From Methylocystis echinoides (GTDB taxonomy: Bacteria > Pseudomonadota > Alphaproteobacteria > Rhizobiales > Beijerinckiaceae), in NCBI RefSeq assembly GCF_027923385.1, contig NZ_BSEC01000001.1, positions 310,001 to 374,000 of the forward strand: a stretch of DNA of 64,000 bases, given 5' to 3'. A model generated the notes under the pieces. It did not search any database and was not told the origin of the DNA. It worked only from the letters and a program-made list of their open reading frames with translations. The stretch's first letter is position 1, and the number at the start of each line of letters is the position of its first letter. The position numbers were made by a program, and so were the translations under genes. This document shows positions 53,101 through 61,143 of the stretch, piece after piece.

Positions 53101-53816
53101 GCGGCCCGTCCCGTGGCGAAGAGATCGAGATAGGCGCGCTCCAGCCCGAGATGATCCACGTCCTCGGTGCCGAAGACACGGGCGAGCCGTCCCGCGGCCA
53201 TGACGCCGATGCGCGTCGCGCATTGCTTGGCGAGGAAGAGGTCGTGGGTGACCATGAGCACCGCGAGCCCCTCGCCGCGCAGCCGGCCGATCAGCGCGGC
53301 GAACTCATTCGCCGCCAGCGGATCGAGCCCGGAGGTGGGCTCGTCAAGCACCAGCGCCTGCGCGCGCCGGGCCAGCGCGATGGCGACGCCGACTTTCTGG
53401 CGCATTCCCTTGGAATAGCCGCGCACCGGCCGCGTCGCCGCCGCCTCGGGGAGACCGGCGGCGGCGAGCAGCGCCATGAGGTCGTCGCGCGGGGCCGAGA
53501 GGCCGGAGACCTCTACGAAATAAGCGAGATTTTCGAGACCCGTGAGCGCGCCATAGAGCATCACCGTCTCGGGAATATAGGCGAGCTTCGCCCGCGCCCC
53601 GAGCGGGTCCGTCGCGGCGTCGATCCCGCAGACCAGCGCCTGCCCGGCGGTGGGCTGGATGAAGCCCAGAAACAGATTGACGGTCGTCGTCTTGCCGGCG
53701 CCATTGGGGCCGAGCAGGCAGAATGCCTCGCCGGGCGCGACGGTCAAATCGAGACGATCGAGCGAGGGGACGTCGGCGCCCTCGTATCGCTTGGTGAGAT
53801 GACGCGCTTCGAGCAT
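53097..53816 (-). CDS. ABC exporter ATP-binding protein
   Basis: A 239-residue ATPase: Walker A LLGPNGAGKTTTVN, Q-loop YIPETVMLYGALTGLENL, signature YSKGMRQKVGVA, Walker B ALVLDEPTSGLDPLAA, and the H-loop VTHDLF. It begins MLEARHLTKRYEG. It energises the two permeases downstream; the three genes overlap by a few bases each. The substrate is unknown; similar operons in other bacteria are linked to metal or siderophore export. Confidence 0.92.
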   Translation of the reverse strand: MLEARHLTKRYEGADVPSLDRLDLTVAPGEAFCLLGPNGAGKTTTVNLFLGFIQPTAGQALVCGIDAATDPLGARAKLAYIPETVMLYGALTGLENLAYFVEVSGLSAPRDDLMALLAAAGLPEAAATRPVRGYSKGMRQKVGVAIALARRAQALVLDEPTSGLDPLAANEFAALIGRLRGEGLAVLMVTHDLFLAKQCATRIGVMAAGRLARVFGTEDVDHLGLERAYLDLFATGRAA

Positions 53817-54008
53817 TGCCGCACCCTGTCCGCCCGGCGCGCGTGGCCTCGCGCGGGCGGCGCCATTCAGACACCGGCCGGGGAAGCCGTCAAGCCGTCG
53901 CATCCCCCGGCGCCGCGAAGGGGCCGCCGCAACGCCGTCAGAAGGGTTTCCCCGTCCTTCGAGACGCGCGCCGCGCGCGCGCCTCGGGACGAGGGGCGGT
54001 CCGCCTGC

Positions 54009-55049
54009 TCAGAACCCGTAGATCTTCGCGAAATCCGCGTCCTTGGCGGCGACCTGCTTGGCGAGATCGACGACGACCTTGCACTGTTTCCAGGTGGCGT
54101 CGTCCTGCATCTTGCCGTCGATCATCACCGCGCCGGTGCCGTCGGGCATGGCCTCCAGAACCTTCTTCGCGAAGGCGACTTCGTCCGGGTCCGGCGAGAA
54201 GACGCGCTTGGCGATGTCGATCTGGGTCGGATGCAGTGACCAGGCGCCGGCGCAGCCGAGCAGGAAGGCGTTGCGGAACTGCGCTTCGCAGGCGGGGCCG
54301 TCGGAGAAGTCGCCGAAGGGACCGTAGAAGGCCTTGATGCCGGCCGAGGCGCAGGCGTCGACCATCTTGGCGATGGTGTAGTGCCAGAGATCCTGCTGGA
54401 AAGTCGCGCGCGGCGCGTCGCCCTGCGGGTCGGCGATGACCTTGTATTCCGGATGGCCGCCGCCGACGCGCGTGGTCTTCATGGCGCGCGAGGCCGCGAG
54501 ATCGGCCGGGCCGAGCGAAATGCCATGCATGCGCGGGCTCGCCGCGGCGATGGCGTCGACGTTCTTGACGCCTTCGGCCGTCTCCAGAATGGCGTGGATC
54601 AGGATGGGTTTGGTGACCCCGTTCCGCGCTTCGAGCTGGGCAAGGAGCTGGTCGAGATAGGCGATATCCCAGGGGCCTTCGACCTTGGGCAGCATGACGA
54701 CGTCGAGCTTGTTGCCGACGGCGCCGACGATGTCGATCATGTCGTCGAGCGCCCAGGGGCTGTTGAGCGCATTCATGCGGGTCCACAGGCCCGTCGAGCC
54801 GAAGTCCGTGGACTTGGCCATTTCGATGAAGCCGGCGCGGGCGGCTTCCTTGGCGTCGGCCGGGATCGCGTCCTCGAGATTGCCGAGCACCACGTCGACC
54901 TGCTTCGCGATGTCGGGAACCTTCGCCCGCATCTTTTCAACATGCGGGGGCACAAAATGGATCATTCGCTCCACCTTGACCGGGAGCTCGCGGTAGGGGG
55001 CCGGCGCGCCAATGGCCAGCGGGCGATAGAACTGATTGGGCAGTTTCAT
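54009..55049 (-). CDS. mcl: L-malyl-CoA/beta-methylmalyl-CoA lyase (CitE-like, Chloroflexus type)
   Basis: Mg-dependent lyase that splits malyl-CoA to acetyl-CoA and glyoxylate, and beta-methylmalyl-CoA to propionyl-CoA and glyoxylate. The 346-residue chain shows [34 protein letters not shown] and [75 protein letters not shown] and [24 protein letters not shown] follow. The start and metal-binding blocks resemble the Chloroflexus enzyme more than the Methylobacterium type, by my recall. With mcd, it places the ethylmalonyl-CoA pathway and serine cycle in the cell. Monocistronic. Confidence 0.87.
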   Translation of the reverse strand: MKLPNQFYRPLAIGAPAPYRELPVKVERMIHFVPPHVEKMRAKVPDIAKQVDVVLGNLEDAIPADAKEAARAGFIEMAKSTDFGSTGLWTRMNALNSPWALDDMIDIVGAVGNKLDVVMLPKVEGPWDIAYLDQLLAQLEARNGVTKPILIHAILETAEGVKNVDAIAAASPRMHGISLGPADLAASRAMKTTRVGGGHPEYKVIADPQGDAPRATFQQDLWHYTIAKMVDACASAGIKAFYGPFGDFSDGPACEAQFRNAFLLGCAGAWSLHPTQIDIAKRVFSPDPDEVAFAKKVLEAMPDGTGAVMIDGKMQDDATWKQCKVVVDLAKQVAAKDADFAKIYGF

Positions 55050-55225
55050 GGGGGCATATGCTCCGGAAGCCGCGCTTTCCCTGAAAGAAACCGCTCTTTC
55101 CGGGGACGCTCGAAAAAGGATGCGTCGAGCTAGCGCAGACGGGGCGCGAAGGCAATGGCGGCGCGGCGCGGCGATTGGCCCCGACTTCGCATGACGCGAT
55201 GAATCACCGATCGGGGGGCTGTCCC

Positions 55226-55678
55226 ATGCCGAGCGACGCGCTGCGAACCTTCCTTGCCCGGCACGGCTTTGCGCCGGATGACGTCAATCGCGCCGACAGC
55301 GACGGGGTGACGCCGTTGATGCTTGCCGCGCGGCTGGCCACGCCCGCGCTGACGCGCGAACTGATCGCCGCCGGCGCCGACCTGCGCGCCGTCAACGCCG
55401 ACGGCAATCAGGCGCTCTGGCTGGCCTGCGTCACCGAGAATGTCGAGACCATGGACGTGCTGATCAAGGCGGGGATCGACGTTCAGCATGTGAACGCCAC
55501 GGGGGCCACGCCGCTGATGTACGCCGCCTCGGCCGGCCGGGCGCGGGCGGTGGCGCGGCTGCTCGACGCCGGCGCGGACCCGCTGTTCGAGACGGGGCTC
55601 GGCCTGACCGCGCTCGACATGGCGTCGACGCCGGAATGTCTGTCGATGATGCGCAGGGCGACTCGGCGCGCGACGTGA
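55226..55678 (+). CDS. ankyrin repeat protein
   Basis: A 150-residue soluble protein with four ankyrin repeats: [99 protein letters not shown], and a partial [11 protein letters not shown]. There is no signal peptide. Ankyrin proteins mediate protein contacts; the partner is unknown. An earlier ATG at 55199 is possible. Confidence 0.85.
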   Translation: MPSDALRTFLARHGFAPDDVNRADSDGVTPLMLAARLATPALTRELIAAGADLRAVNADGNQALWLACVTENVETMDVLIKAGIDVQHVNATGATPLMYAASAGRARAVARLLDAGADPLFETGLGLTALDMASTPECLSMMRRATRRAT

Positions 55679-55687
55679 GGCGCGCGC

Positions 55688-55972
55688 TCAGGGGCAGGCG
55701 GTCTTCACGATGGCGCCGTCCTGATGGCGGAAATATTCGACGCAGGCGCGGTCATTGACCAGCGCCGGCCGTTTGGCGATCTCGGCCGCTTTCAGAAAAT
55801 CGAGCAGCGTCGTGTGGCCCTTGCTGTCCCAGTCCATCTCCGCCCAGTCATAGCCGGCCCGCCAGGCGGAAAAGACCCGCGCCGAGAGGAAGAAGGCCGG
55901 GACGATGAGCAGGGCGATGAGGCTCGTGACGACGAGGCGGCGTCTGCCGAAGGGGGAAGCGGAGGAGGACAT
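55688..55972 (-). CDS. single-pass membrane protein of unknown function
   Basis: A 94-residue protein with one N-terminal membrane helix (RLVVTSLIALLIVPAFFLSARVFSAW) and a ~55-residue outward domain (GYDWAEMDWDSKGHTTLLDFLKAAEIAKRPALVNDRACVEYFRHQDGAIVKTACP) holding two cysteines. GGAGGA before the ATG is a good site. The family is not recognised; the architecture suggests a small periplasmic-facing accessory protein. It is convergent with the ankyrin gene. Confidence 0.6.
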   Translation of the reverse strand: MSSSASPFGRRRLVVTSLIALLIVPAFFLSARVFSAWRAGYDWAEMDWDSKGHTTLLDFLKAAEIAKRPALVNDRACVEYFRHQDGAIVKTACP

Positions 55973-56273
55973 GGCGGCTCCGGAGGAAACGTAGCGCGCC
56001 AGTAACGACTTACAAAGCTTAGCCCGCCGTGAACGCCTCCCCTTCGCCCGGCGTCCCGATCCGGGACGCCGGGACGAAAAGGCGCACAAAACGCGTCCGA
56101 ATCGGCGTCGGGCGATTCGCCGGCGCCGTCAGTGAAGGAAGCGTTAAGCGCAGCGCGAATGGCGCAGGTCTCTGCCGCATCTGGGCGCCGGTTTGCGCGC
56201 GAAAGACGCGCCGCAGCTTGCTTTGCGCGGTCTCCCCGGTGAAAAAGCGTCAACCGGCACAAAGGAAGGTCTG
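55973..56273. other. 301-bp divergent intergenic region with a strong hairpin
   Basis: No gene. It contains a perfect 12-bp inverted repeat (CCCGGCGTCCCG at 56047-56058 and CGGGACGCCGGG at 56062-56073, ATC between). Both neighbours read outward, so the hairpin is not a terminator of either and may be an operator or structural element. The rest is unremarkable. Confidence 0.45.
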
Positions 56274-56633
56274 ATGAGCGACGCGGCGTCGACGCCCCTC
56301 TCCCTCTGGCGCGGCGCGCGGATGAAATGTCCGCGCTGCGGCGAGGGGCATATTTTCAGGAGCTATCTGAAGCGGGAAGACGCGTGCCCGAAGTGCCGGG
56401 AAAGCTTCGAGGGGCTGGACGCCGACGACGGCCCGGCCTGGCTGACGATCGGCCTCGTCGCCCATATCGTCGTGCCGCTGTTGATCTTCCTCGAACGCGG
56501 GCCGCTCATGCCCTATTGGCAGGAGGCGGCGATCCTCGTCGTCGTGACGATTGTCTCGGCGCTGATCTTTCTGCCGATCTCCAAGGGGATTTTCGTTGCG
56601 GCCCTTTGGGTGATCAATCGGAAAGCGGCCTGA
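56274..56633 (+). CDS. DUF983 membrane protein
   Basis: A 119-residue protein: a zinc-ribbon-like N-terminus (MKCPRCGEGHIFRSYLKREDACPKCRESFEGLDADDGPAW, four Cys) followed by two membrane helices (LTIGLVAHIVVPLLIFLERG and AAILVVVTIVSALIFLPISKGIF). This is the DUF983 family, in some bacteria near cytochrome oxidase assembly genes. AAGGAAGG before ATG. Function unproven. Confidence 0.88.
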   Translation: MSDAASTPLSLWRGARMKCPRCGEGHIFRSYLKREDACPKCRESFEGLDADDGPAWLTIGLVAHIVVPLLIFLERGPLMPYWQEAAILVVVTIVSALIFLPISKGIFVAALWVINRKAA

Positions 56634-56678
56634 GAGCCGCGGCCCCGCCGAGCTCCCGCGAGAGCCGGGGCGGCTGTC

Positions 56679-57170
56679 TCAGCCTTTATTGACCGCCTTC
56701 ACCTCGGTGAGGGCCCACTCCGCCGACTTTTCCCGGCAGGCGTGGCCCTGAATTTTCTCAACCGACTCTTCCGCCGAAATCTCGGCGGTGAAGGCGCGGC
56801 AGACTTTCGCGTCGATGGGATAGGGCTGGCCGGTGGGCGTGAAGGAGCCTTTCGCGCCGGATTGCGGATTGTCCCAATGCACGCTGGCGCCGCTGCCCTG
56901 CGGATCGAGCGCCGTGCCCAGCGCCGCCATGGCGCGGCGCAGATCCTCTGCGTCGAGACGGCGCGACAGTTTCGGGGCAGGCTTGGCGATGGAGCCGGTG
57001 ACGTCCTCGCTCCGGCCGCGCCAGAGCGCCGACTCGGAGGACGCGCCCATCGGAATGGCGATGGAGCAGCTCGACAGGGCGCAGGCGGCGATCAGGGTCC
57101 CAAAGCCGCCGGCGCGCGGGAATTGAGCAAATGGGCCAGCGGTTATATGTCTGGTACACGAAAACAGCAA
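56679..57170 (-). CDS. surface lipoprotein, RT0821/Lpp0805-like
   Basis: A 163-residue envelope protein. The hydrophobic segment [18 protein letters not shown] ends in a lipobox-like LSSC, so it is a predicted lipoprotein. The C-terminal domain ([44 protein letters not shown] through [19 protein letters not shown]) matches the RT0821/17-kDa-antigen-like fold with two cysteines. Divergent from pdxH. Role unknown; probably outer-membrane associated. Confidence 0.75.
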   Translation of the reverse strand: MLFSCTRHITAGPFAQFPRAGGFGTLIAACALSSCSIAIPMGASSESALWRGRSEDVTGSIAKPAPKLSRRLDAEDLRRAMAALGTALDPQGSGASVHWDNPQSGAKGSFTPTGQPYPIDAKVCRAFTAEISAEESVEKIQGHACREKSAEWALTEVKAVNKG

Positions 57171-57230
57171 AGCGCCACCTTAACAAAACGCGAGAGCGCC
57201 GAGAGAGGGCGCCCGAGAGAGGATTTTCGC

Positions 57231-57845
57231 TTGAACGCGTTAACGACGGGTGACTTTATCGACGCTGTCGAACCCTTCGCCCTGTTCGGGCAGTGGTTCC
57301 AGGAGGCGAAGCAGAAGGAAATCAACGATCCGGAGGCCATGTGCGTCGCCACCGCCGACGCCGACGGTCTGCCTGACGCGCGCATGGTGCTGATGAAGGA
57401 ATGGAGCCCGGAGGGCTTCGTCTTCTACACCAACGCCGAGAGCGCCAAGGGTCGCCAGCTCGCCGCCAATATGAAGGCGGCTGCCCTGTTTCACTGGAAA
57501 TCGCTGCGCCGGCAGGTGCGGCTGCGCGGCCCCGTGGAGCCGGTGAGCGAGGCCGAGGCCGACGCCTATTACAACAGCCGGCCGCGCGATTCGCGGATCG
57601 GCGCCTGGGCCAGCCAGCAGTCGCGTCCGCTCGAAAGCCGCTTCGCGCTGGAGAAGGCGGTGGCGGGCTACGCCGCCCGCTACGCCATCGGCGAAATTCC
57701 GCGCCCGCCCTACTGGCGCGGCTTTCGTATCCGGCCGCTCGCCATGGAATTCTGGCAGGATCGGCCTTTCCGTCTGCACGACCGCGTGCGATTCTTCCGC
57801 GATGCGCCGGACGCGGACTGGCGCAAGGAACGGCTTTATCCATGA
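57231..57845 (+). CDS. pdxH: pyridoxamine 5'-phosphate oxidase
   Basis: FMN enzyme that makes pyridoxal 5'-phosphate in the salvage and last de novo step. The 204-residue chain (TTG at 57231) has [22 protein letters not shown] and [41 protein letters not shown]. The C-terminal part shows [21 protein letters not shown] and [29 protein letters not shown]. The TTG has GAGAGG eight bases upstream and gives the usual length. An ATG at 57147 is possible but would overlap the divergent lipoprotein gene. The stop overlaps the next ATG. Confidence 0.95.
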   Translation: MNALTTGDFIDAVEPFALFGQWFQEAKQKEINDPEAMCVATADADGLPDARMVLMKEWSPEGFVFYTNAESAKGRQLAANMKAAALFHWKSLRRQVRLRGPVEPVSEAEADAYYNSRPRDSRIGAWASQQSRPLESRFALEKAVAGYAARYAIGEIPRPPYWRGFRIRPLAMEFWQDRPFRLHDRVRFFRDAPDADWRKERLYP

Positions 57846-58405
57846 AGCGGCGCCTCCTCCTTCTCGCGCTCGCCTGCGCCCTGCCGACGGCTTCCCCGGC
57901 GCGGGCGCAGGGGATTCTCGACATCTTCGGGCCGGACCGCCCCGAGCGCGCGGCGCCGAGCGCCCCCGCGGCGGCGGCGCGCGTCGAAAAGGCGAAGAAG
58001 AAGACCGACGCGAAAAAGAAAGCCGACGCCGCCAAGGCGAAGCCGGGCGCCGTCAAGCCGGACGCCGGCGCCAAGCCCGCGGCGACCGGCGACGCGCCGC
58101 CGCCGCCCTATGAGCCGCAGCTCGTGCGCCTGTCCGAAGTGATTGGCGCGCTGGCCTTTCTGCGCGACCTCTGCGGCGACAAGGACGGCGAGGAATGGCG
58201 CGGCAAGATGTCGGCGCTGATCGAGGCCGAGGCGCCGGGCGGCCCGCGTCGCGACAAATATGTCGCCGCCTTCAACAAGGGCTTTCGCGGTTACGAGCTG
58301 ACCTATCGTCGCTGCACGCCCAATGCGAAGGACGCGACCGCCCGTTATCTCGACGAGGCGGAGAAAATCTCGAAGGACGTGAGTTACCGCTTCGGGACTC
58401 CGTGA
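57842..58405 (+). CDS. TIGR02301-family secreted protein
   Basis: A 187-residue exported protein: signal peptide [22 protein letters not shown], an Ala/Lys-rich low-complexity linker ([19 protein letters not shown]), then a conserved domain [40 protein letters not shown] through [39 protein letters not shown] with two cysteines. The domain fits the TIGR02301 family, which is largely alphaproteobacterial. ATGA overlap couples it to pdxH. Function unknown. Confidence 0.85.
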   Translation: MKRRLLLLALACALPTASPARAQGILDIFGPDRPERAAPSAPAAAARVEKAKKKTDAKKKADAAKAKPGAVKPDAGAKPAATGDAPPPPYEPQLVRLSEVIGALAFLRDLCGDKDGEEWRGKMSALIEAEAPGGPRRDKYVAAFNKGFRGYELTYRRCTPNAKDATARYLDEAEKISKDVSYRFGTP

Positions 58406-58408
58406 GGC

Positions 58409-59149
58409 CTATCCCTCTTTCATGAACAGCCCGACCGTCAGCGCCGCGCCCACGACGATGATGAAGATGCGCAGAAGCTTCTCGTCGATGATGTGAATGA
58501 GGCGCGCGCCGATGACGCCGCCGAGCGTCGCGCCCGCGGCCGAGACCAGCGCCTGCGGCCAGTGCAGATCGGGCGAGAACAGGAAGATCGCCACTGCCGA
58601 GGCGTTCATGACGCCGGCGAGAAGATTCTTCGTGTTGCTGGCGGTGCGCACCGCCTGCCCGGCCATGGTGAGCGCCGCCACCATGAGAAAGCCGGCCCCG
58701 CCGCCGAAATAGCCGCCATAGGTCGCGATGAAGAACTGGATCGCGCCGACGCCCGACGGGCTGAGATGGCCCTGCGCCGCGCCGCTCTTGCGAAAGAAGC
58801 TGCCCCAGGCGAACAGCCCCGTCGCGAACAGCACGAGCCAGGGCACGAGCTGGGCGAAGAGCCCGCGCGGCGTGGCGAGCAGGATGACCGCCCCAATGGC
58901 GCCGCCGACGACGCTGATGGCGAACAGCGTGCGCAGGCCGACGGAGCCGACGCCGGCGGCGTGGCGCCGACCGGTCCAGCCGGTAGCGATCTGCGCCGGA
59001 AACAGCGCGACGCAGGAGGTCACATTGGCGGCGAGCGCGTCCATTCCCGTAAACATCAGGGTGGGCAGCGTGAGAAACGACCCGCCGCCGGCGAGCGCAT
59101 TCTGCACGCCAGCCCAGAGCGAGACCGCGAAGAGAAGAAGATAGGCCAT
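58409..59149 (-). CDS. TSUP-family (TauE/SafE-like) permease
   Basis: A 246-residue inner-membrane protein with seven to eight helices. The internal repeat is visible: LLFAVSLWAGVQNALAGGGSFLTLPTLMFTGMDALAANVTSCVALFPAQ and FIATYGGYFGGGAGFLMVAALTMAG..VRTASNTKNLLAGVMN. The family transports sulfonates, sulfite or other organic anions. No sulfur-metabolism gene is adjacent here, so the substrate is open. It converges on the TIGR02301 gene. Confidence 0.88.
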   Translation of the reverse strand: MAYLLLFAVSLWAGVQNALAGGGSFLTLPTLMFTGMDALAANVTSCVALFPAQIATGWTGRRHAAGVGSVGLRTLFAISVVGGAIGAVILLATPRGLFAQLVPWLVLFATGLFAWGSFFRKSGAAQGHLSPSGVGAIQFFIATYGGYFGGGAGFLMVAALTMAGQAVRTASNTKNLLAGVMNASAVAIFLFSPDLHWPQALVSAAGATLGGVIGARLIHIIDEKLLRIFIIVVGAALTVGLFMKEG

Positions 59150-59218
59150 GCCGGCCTATCTCAGGTCGCGGCGCCCGTGGCAAGCGCCGAGCTTTCGAAA
59201 GGCGCCGCCGGCCGGTCG

Positions 59219-59848
59219 CTAATTGCCTTGCGCGCGCGTCTCTTTTTCGAGTCCCGAGGCGATGAGGCGCACCAGATTGTCGAGTTCGGCCTCGAGCGTC
59301 TCGGGCGGCGTCGCCGCGACTTTCTCATCCAGTCCGAGCGCCACCACGCCATGCACCGCCGAGAACAGCGTGCGCGCGAGCCGGGCGCAGGCGGCGGCGT
59401 CGCGATGCGGCAGCAGTTCGCCGAGCGGTCCTTCGAGGCGCGAAAAAAGCTGGTTGCGCGCGTCGGCGTACCAATCCGGCACGGGCCCGCCGCCGGACAG
59501 GCGGTGCTCGAAGAGGGTCCGCCAGCTCGGCTCCTCGCGCCGCGCAAAGTCCAGATAGGCCCGCGCCAGCGCCTGAAGCGCGCCGGCTGGCGGCGCCGTC
59601 GCCAGCGCGGCGTCGAGCGCCTCGCCGAGCCGCTGCAGGGTGGCGAGATTCACCCGCAGGATCAGCTCGTCGAGATCGTCGAAGGCGGTGTAGATCGCGC
59701 CGAGCGCACAGCCCGCCTCAGACGCAAGTTCGCGCGCCTTGAGCCCGGAAAGGCCGCGCGCGGCGATTGACTGGCGCGCGACGTCGAGCAGGCGCTCGCG
59801 CAGTTTTGTCCGGCGTTGCGCGCCGGCCTCCGTCCTGGTCTCGCTCAC
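59219..59848 (-). CDS. TetR-family transcription regulator, divergent from pspA
   Basis: A 209-residue regulator with the N-terminal HTH LRERLLDVARQSIAARGLSGLKARELASEAGCALGAIYTAFDDLDELI and a helical ligand domain with YLDFARREEPSWRTLFEHRLS. The GTG at 59848 is chosen because GAGG lies eight bases upstream and the HTH then begins ~15 residues in; ATG at 59962 would add 38 unusual residues. The two palindromic sites between this gene and pspA suggest it represses itself and the pspA operon. Ligand unknown. Confidence 0.87.
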   Translation of the reverse strand: MSETRTEAGAQRRTKLRERLLDVARQSIAARGLSGLKARELASEAGCALGAIYTAFDDLDELILRVNLATLQRLGEALDAALATAPPAGALQALARAYLDFARREEPSWRTLFEHRLSGGGPVPDWYADARNQLFSRLEGPLGELLPHRDAAACARLARTLFSAVHGVVALGLDEKVAATPPETLEAELDNLVRLIASGLEKETRAQGN

Positions 59849-59977
59849 CGCATCATCCTCGAAGATCCGCGCAAGGGCGTCGCGGGTCGTGACGCTACGT
59901 TCATCCGACAAACCGCGCAGGAGGCGCGTCGGTTCCCGGCGGTAGAGCATGAAACAGAACATCGTTCAAGATTTGCG

Positions 59978-60027
59978 TTGAACGACGTTCAAAACAGTGT
60001 TATCACAAAAGCTGTGAACGTAGTTCA
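59978..60027. promoter_or_regulatory. two palindromic operators between tetR-like gene and pspA
   Basis: TTGAAC-GAC-GTTCAA (59978-59992) is a perfect 15-bp palindrome, and TGAAC-GTA-GTTCA (60015-60027) is a second copy of the core. The first overlaps a TTGAAC -35 and the second lies just before the GGGAGGAA ribosome-binding site of pspA (start 60039). TTATCA in between could be -10. A divergent repressor here would block the promoter directly. Confidence 0.75.
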
Positions 60028-60038
60028 GGGAGGAACGG

Positions 60039-60746
60039 ATGTTCGGGACAGTTGTAACTCTCATGCGCGGGCGGGCCTTCGAGGCGGAGGAACGCCTCGC
60101 CGATCGGCACGCGCTCGCCATCCTCGATCAGCAGATCCGCGACGCGTCGCAGGCCGTGGCGTGGGCGAAGAAGGCCCTGGCGCTGGCCTTGGCGCAGTAT
60201 CAGACGGAGGGCCGCAAAAGCGACGCGGCCCGCGCCGGGATCGCCGAGCTGGAGGTCCGAGCGGTCGAGGCGCTCCGCGCGGGGCGCGCCGATCTGGCCG
60301 AGCAGGCCGCCGGGGCGATTGCGGCGCGCGAGGCCGACGCGCAGGCCGCAGAAAGCGCCCGCGCCCTTTTTGCGGCGGAGATCGGCAGGCTCGAAAGCGA
60401 TGTTCGGGACCGCTCCGCGCGGCTCGCGGAACTCGACCGCGGCCGTCGCCTCGCGCGCGCCGCCGAGGCGGTTCGCGTCGCGCGGCGGGGCCGGATCGAA
60501 GAGCCGCCCTGTCTGCGGGCGACCCTTTCCGACGCCGAGGCGACGCTGTCGCGGCTGCGCGAAAGACAGGCGGAAGCCTGCGCCGCAGAGAATTTCCTGG
60601 ACGCCATCGACCTCCCGCCGGCGGCGAAAAGCCTCAACGAAACGCTTGCCGAGGCCGGCTTCGGCCCGCCGCTCAAACCCCGCGCGGCCGATGTGCTGGC
60701 GCGACTGAAGCAAAAGGCCGCCGCCTGTGACGCGGCGCGCGACTGA
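60039..60746 (+). CDS. pspA: PspA/IM30-family membrane-stress protein
   Basis: A 235-residue coiled-coil protein. The start MFGTVVTLMRGRAFEAEERLADRHALAILDQQIRDASQAVAWAKKALALALAQYQ is the family's amphipathic helix and first coiled coil. A long Ala/Glu/Arg-rich coiled coil follows (residues ~65-200). The C-terminal part (LNETLAEAGFGPPLKPRAADVLARLKQK) is less typical. PspA binds damaged inner membranes. It is transcribed with a YiaA/YiaB-like gene and controlled by a TetR regulator, not by PspF as in E. coli. Confidence 0.85.
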   Translation: MFGTVVTLMRGRAFEAEERLADRHALAILDQQIRDASQAVAWAKKALALALAQYQTEGRKSDAARAGIAELEVRAVEALRAGRADLAEQAAGAIAAREADAQAAESARALFAAEIGRLESDVRDRSARLAELDRGRRLARAAEAVRVARRGRIEEPPCLRATLSDAEATLSRLRERQAEACAAENFLDAIDLPPAAKSLNETLAEAGFGPPLKPRAADVLARLKQKAAACDAARD

Positions 60747-60772
60747 CGAACGACAGCAAGGGAACCGCACCG

Positions 60773-61051
60773 ATGTCCACGCAACCGATCAAGCATTCGC
60801 CCGCCTTCGTGACCTTCTCCTATGTCTCCTTCGGCCTCGCGGCCGCGATGGTCGCGGGCGGTGTTTTCGTCATGCCCATCGACTTCTGGATGAAGGGCTT
60901 TCTGCTCATGGGAATGGTGATGCTGGTGCAGTCCTGCATCATGCTGACCAAGACCATCCGCGACAATGTCGAAGCCGAGAAGCTGATGAATCGCATCGAG
61001 GACGCGCGCGCCGAGAGGCTCCTGATGGACGTCGCCAAATCGGGCGCCTGA
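60773..61051 (+). CDS. YiaA/YiaB-like inner membrane protein
   Basis: A 92-residue protein: two membrane helices, FSYVSFGLAAAMVAGGVFVM and KGFLLMGMVMLVQSCIMLTKTIRD, and a cytosolic helix (NVEAEKLMNRIEDARAERLLMDVAKSG). The YiaA/YiaB family is often co-transcribed with pspA, as here (26 bp gap). It may help PspA at the membrane; no function is proven. Confidence 0.87.
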   Translation: MSTQPIKHSPAFVTFSYVSFGLAAAMVAGGVFVMPIDFWMKGFLLMGMVMLVQSCIMLTKTIRDNVEAEKLMNRIEDARAERLLMDVAKSGA

Positions 61052-61143
61052 GCTTCCCATGTTGAAACGGACCGGCGCCTTGAGCCATCCTTAACGCGCC
61101 TGGGCCAAAGCTCGCCGGTCCGCCTGATTCGGAAAAAGATCAC

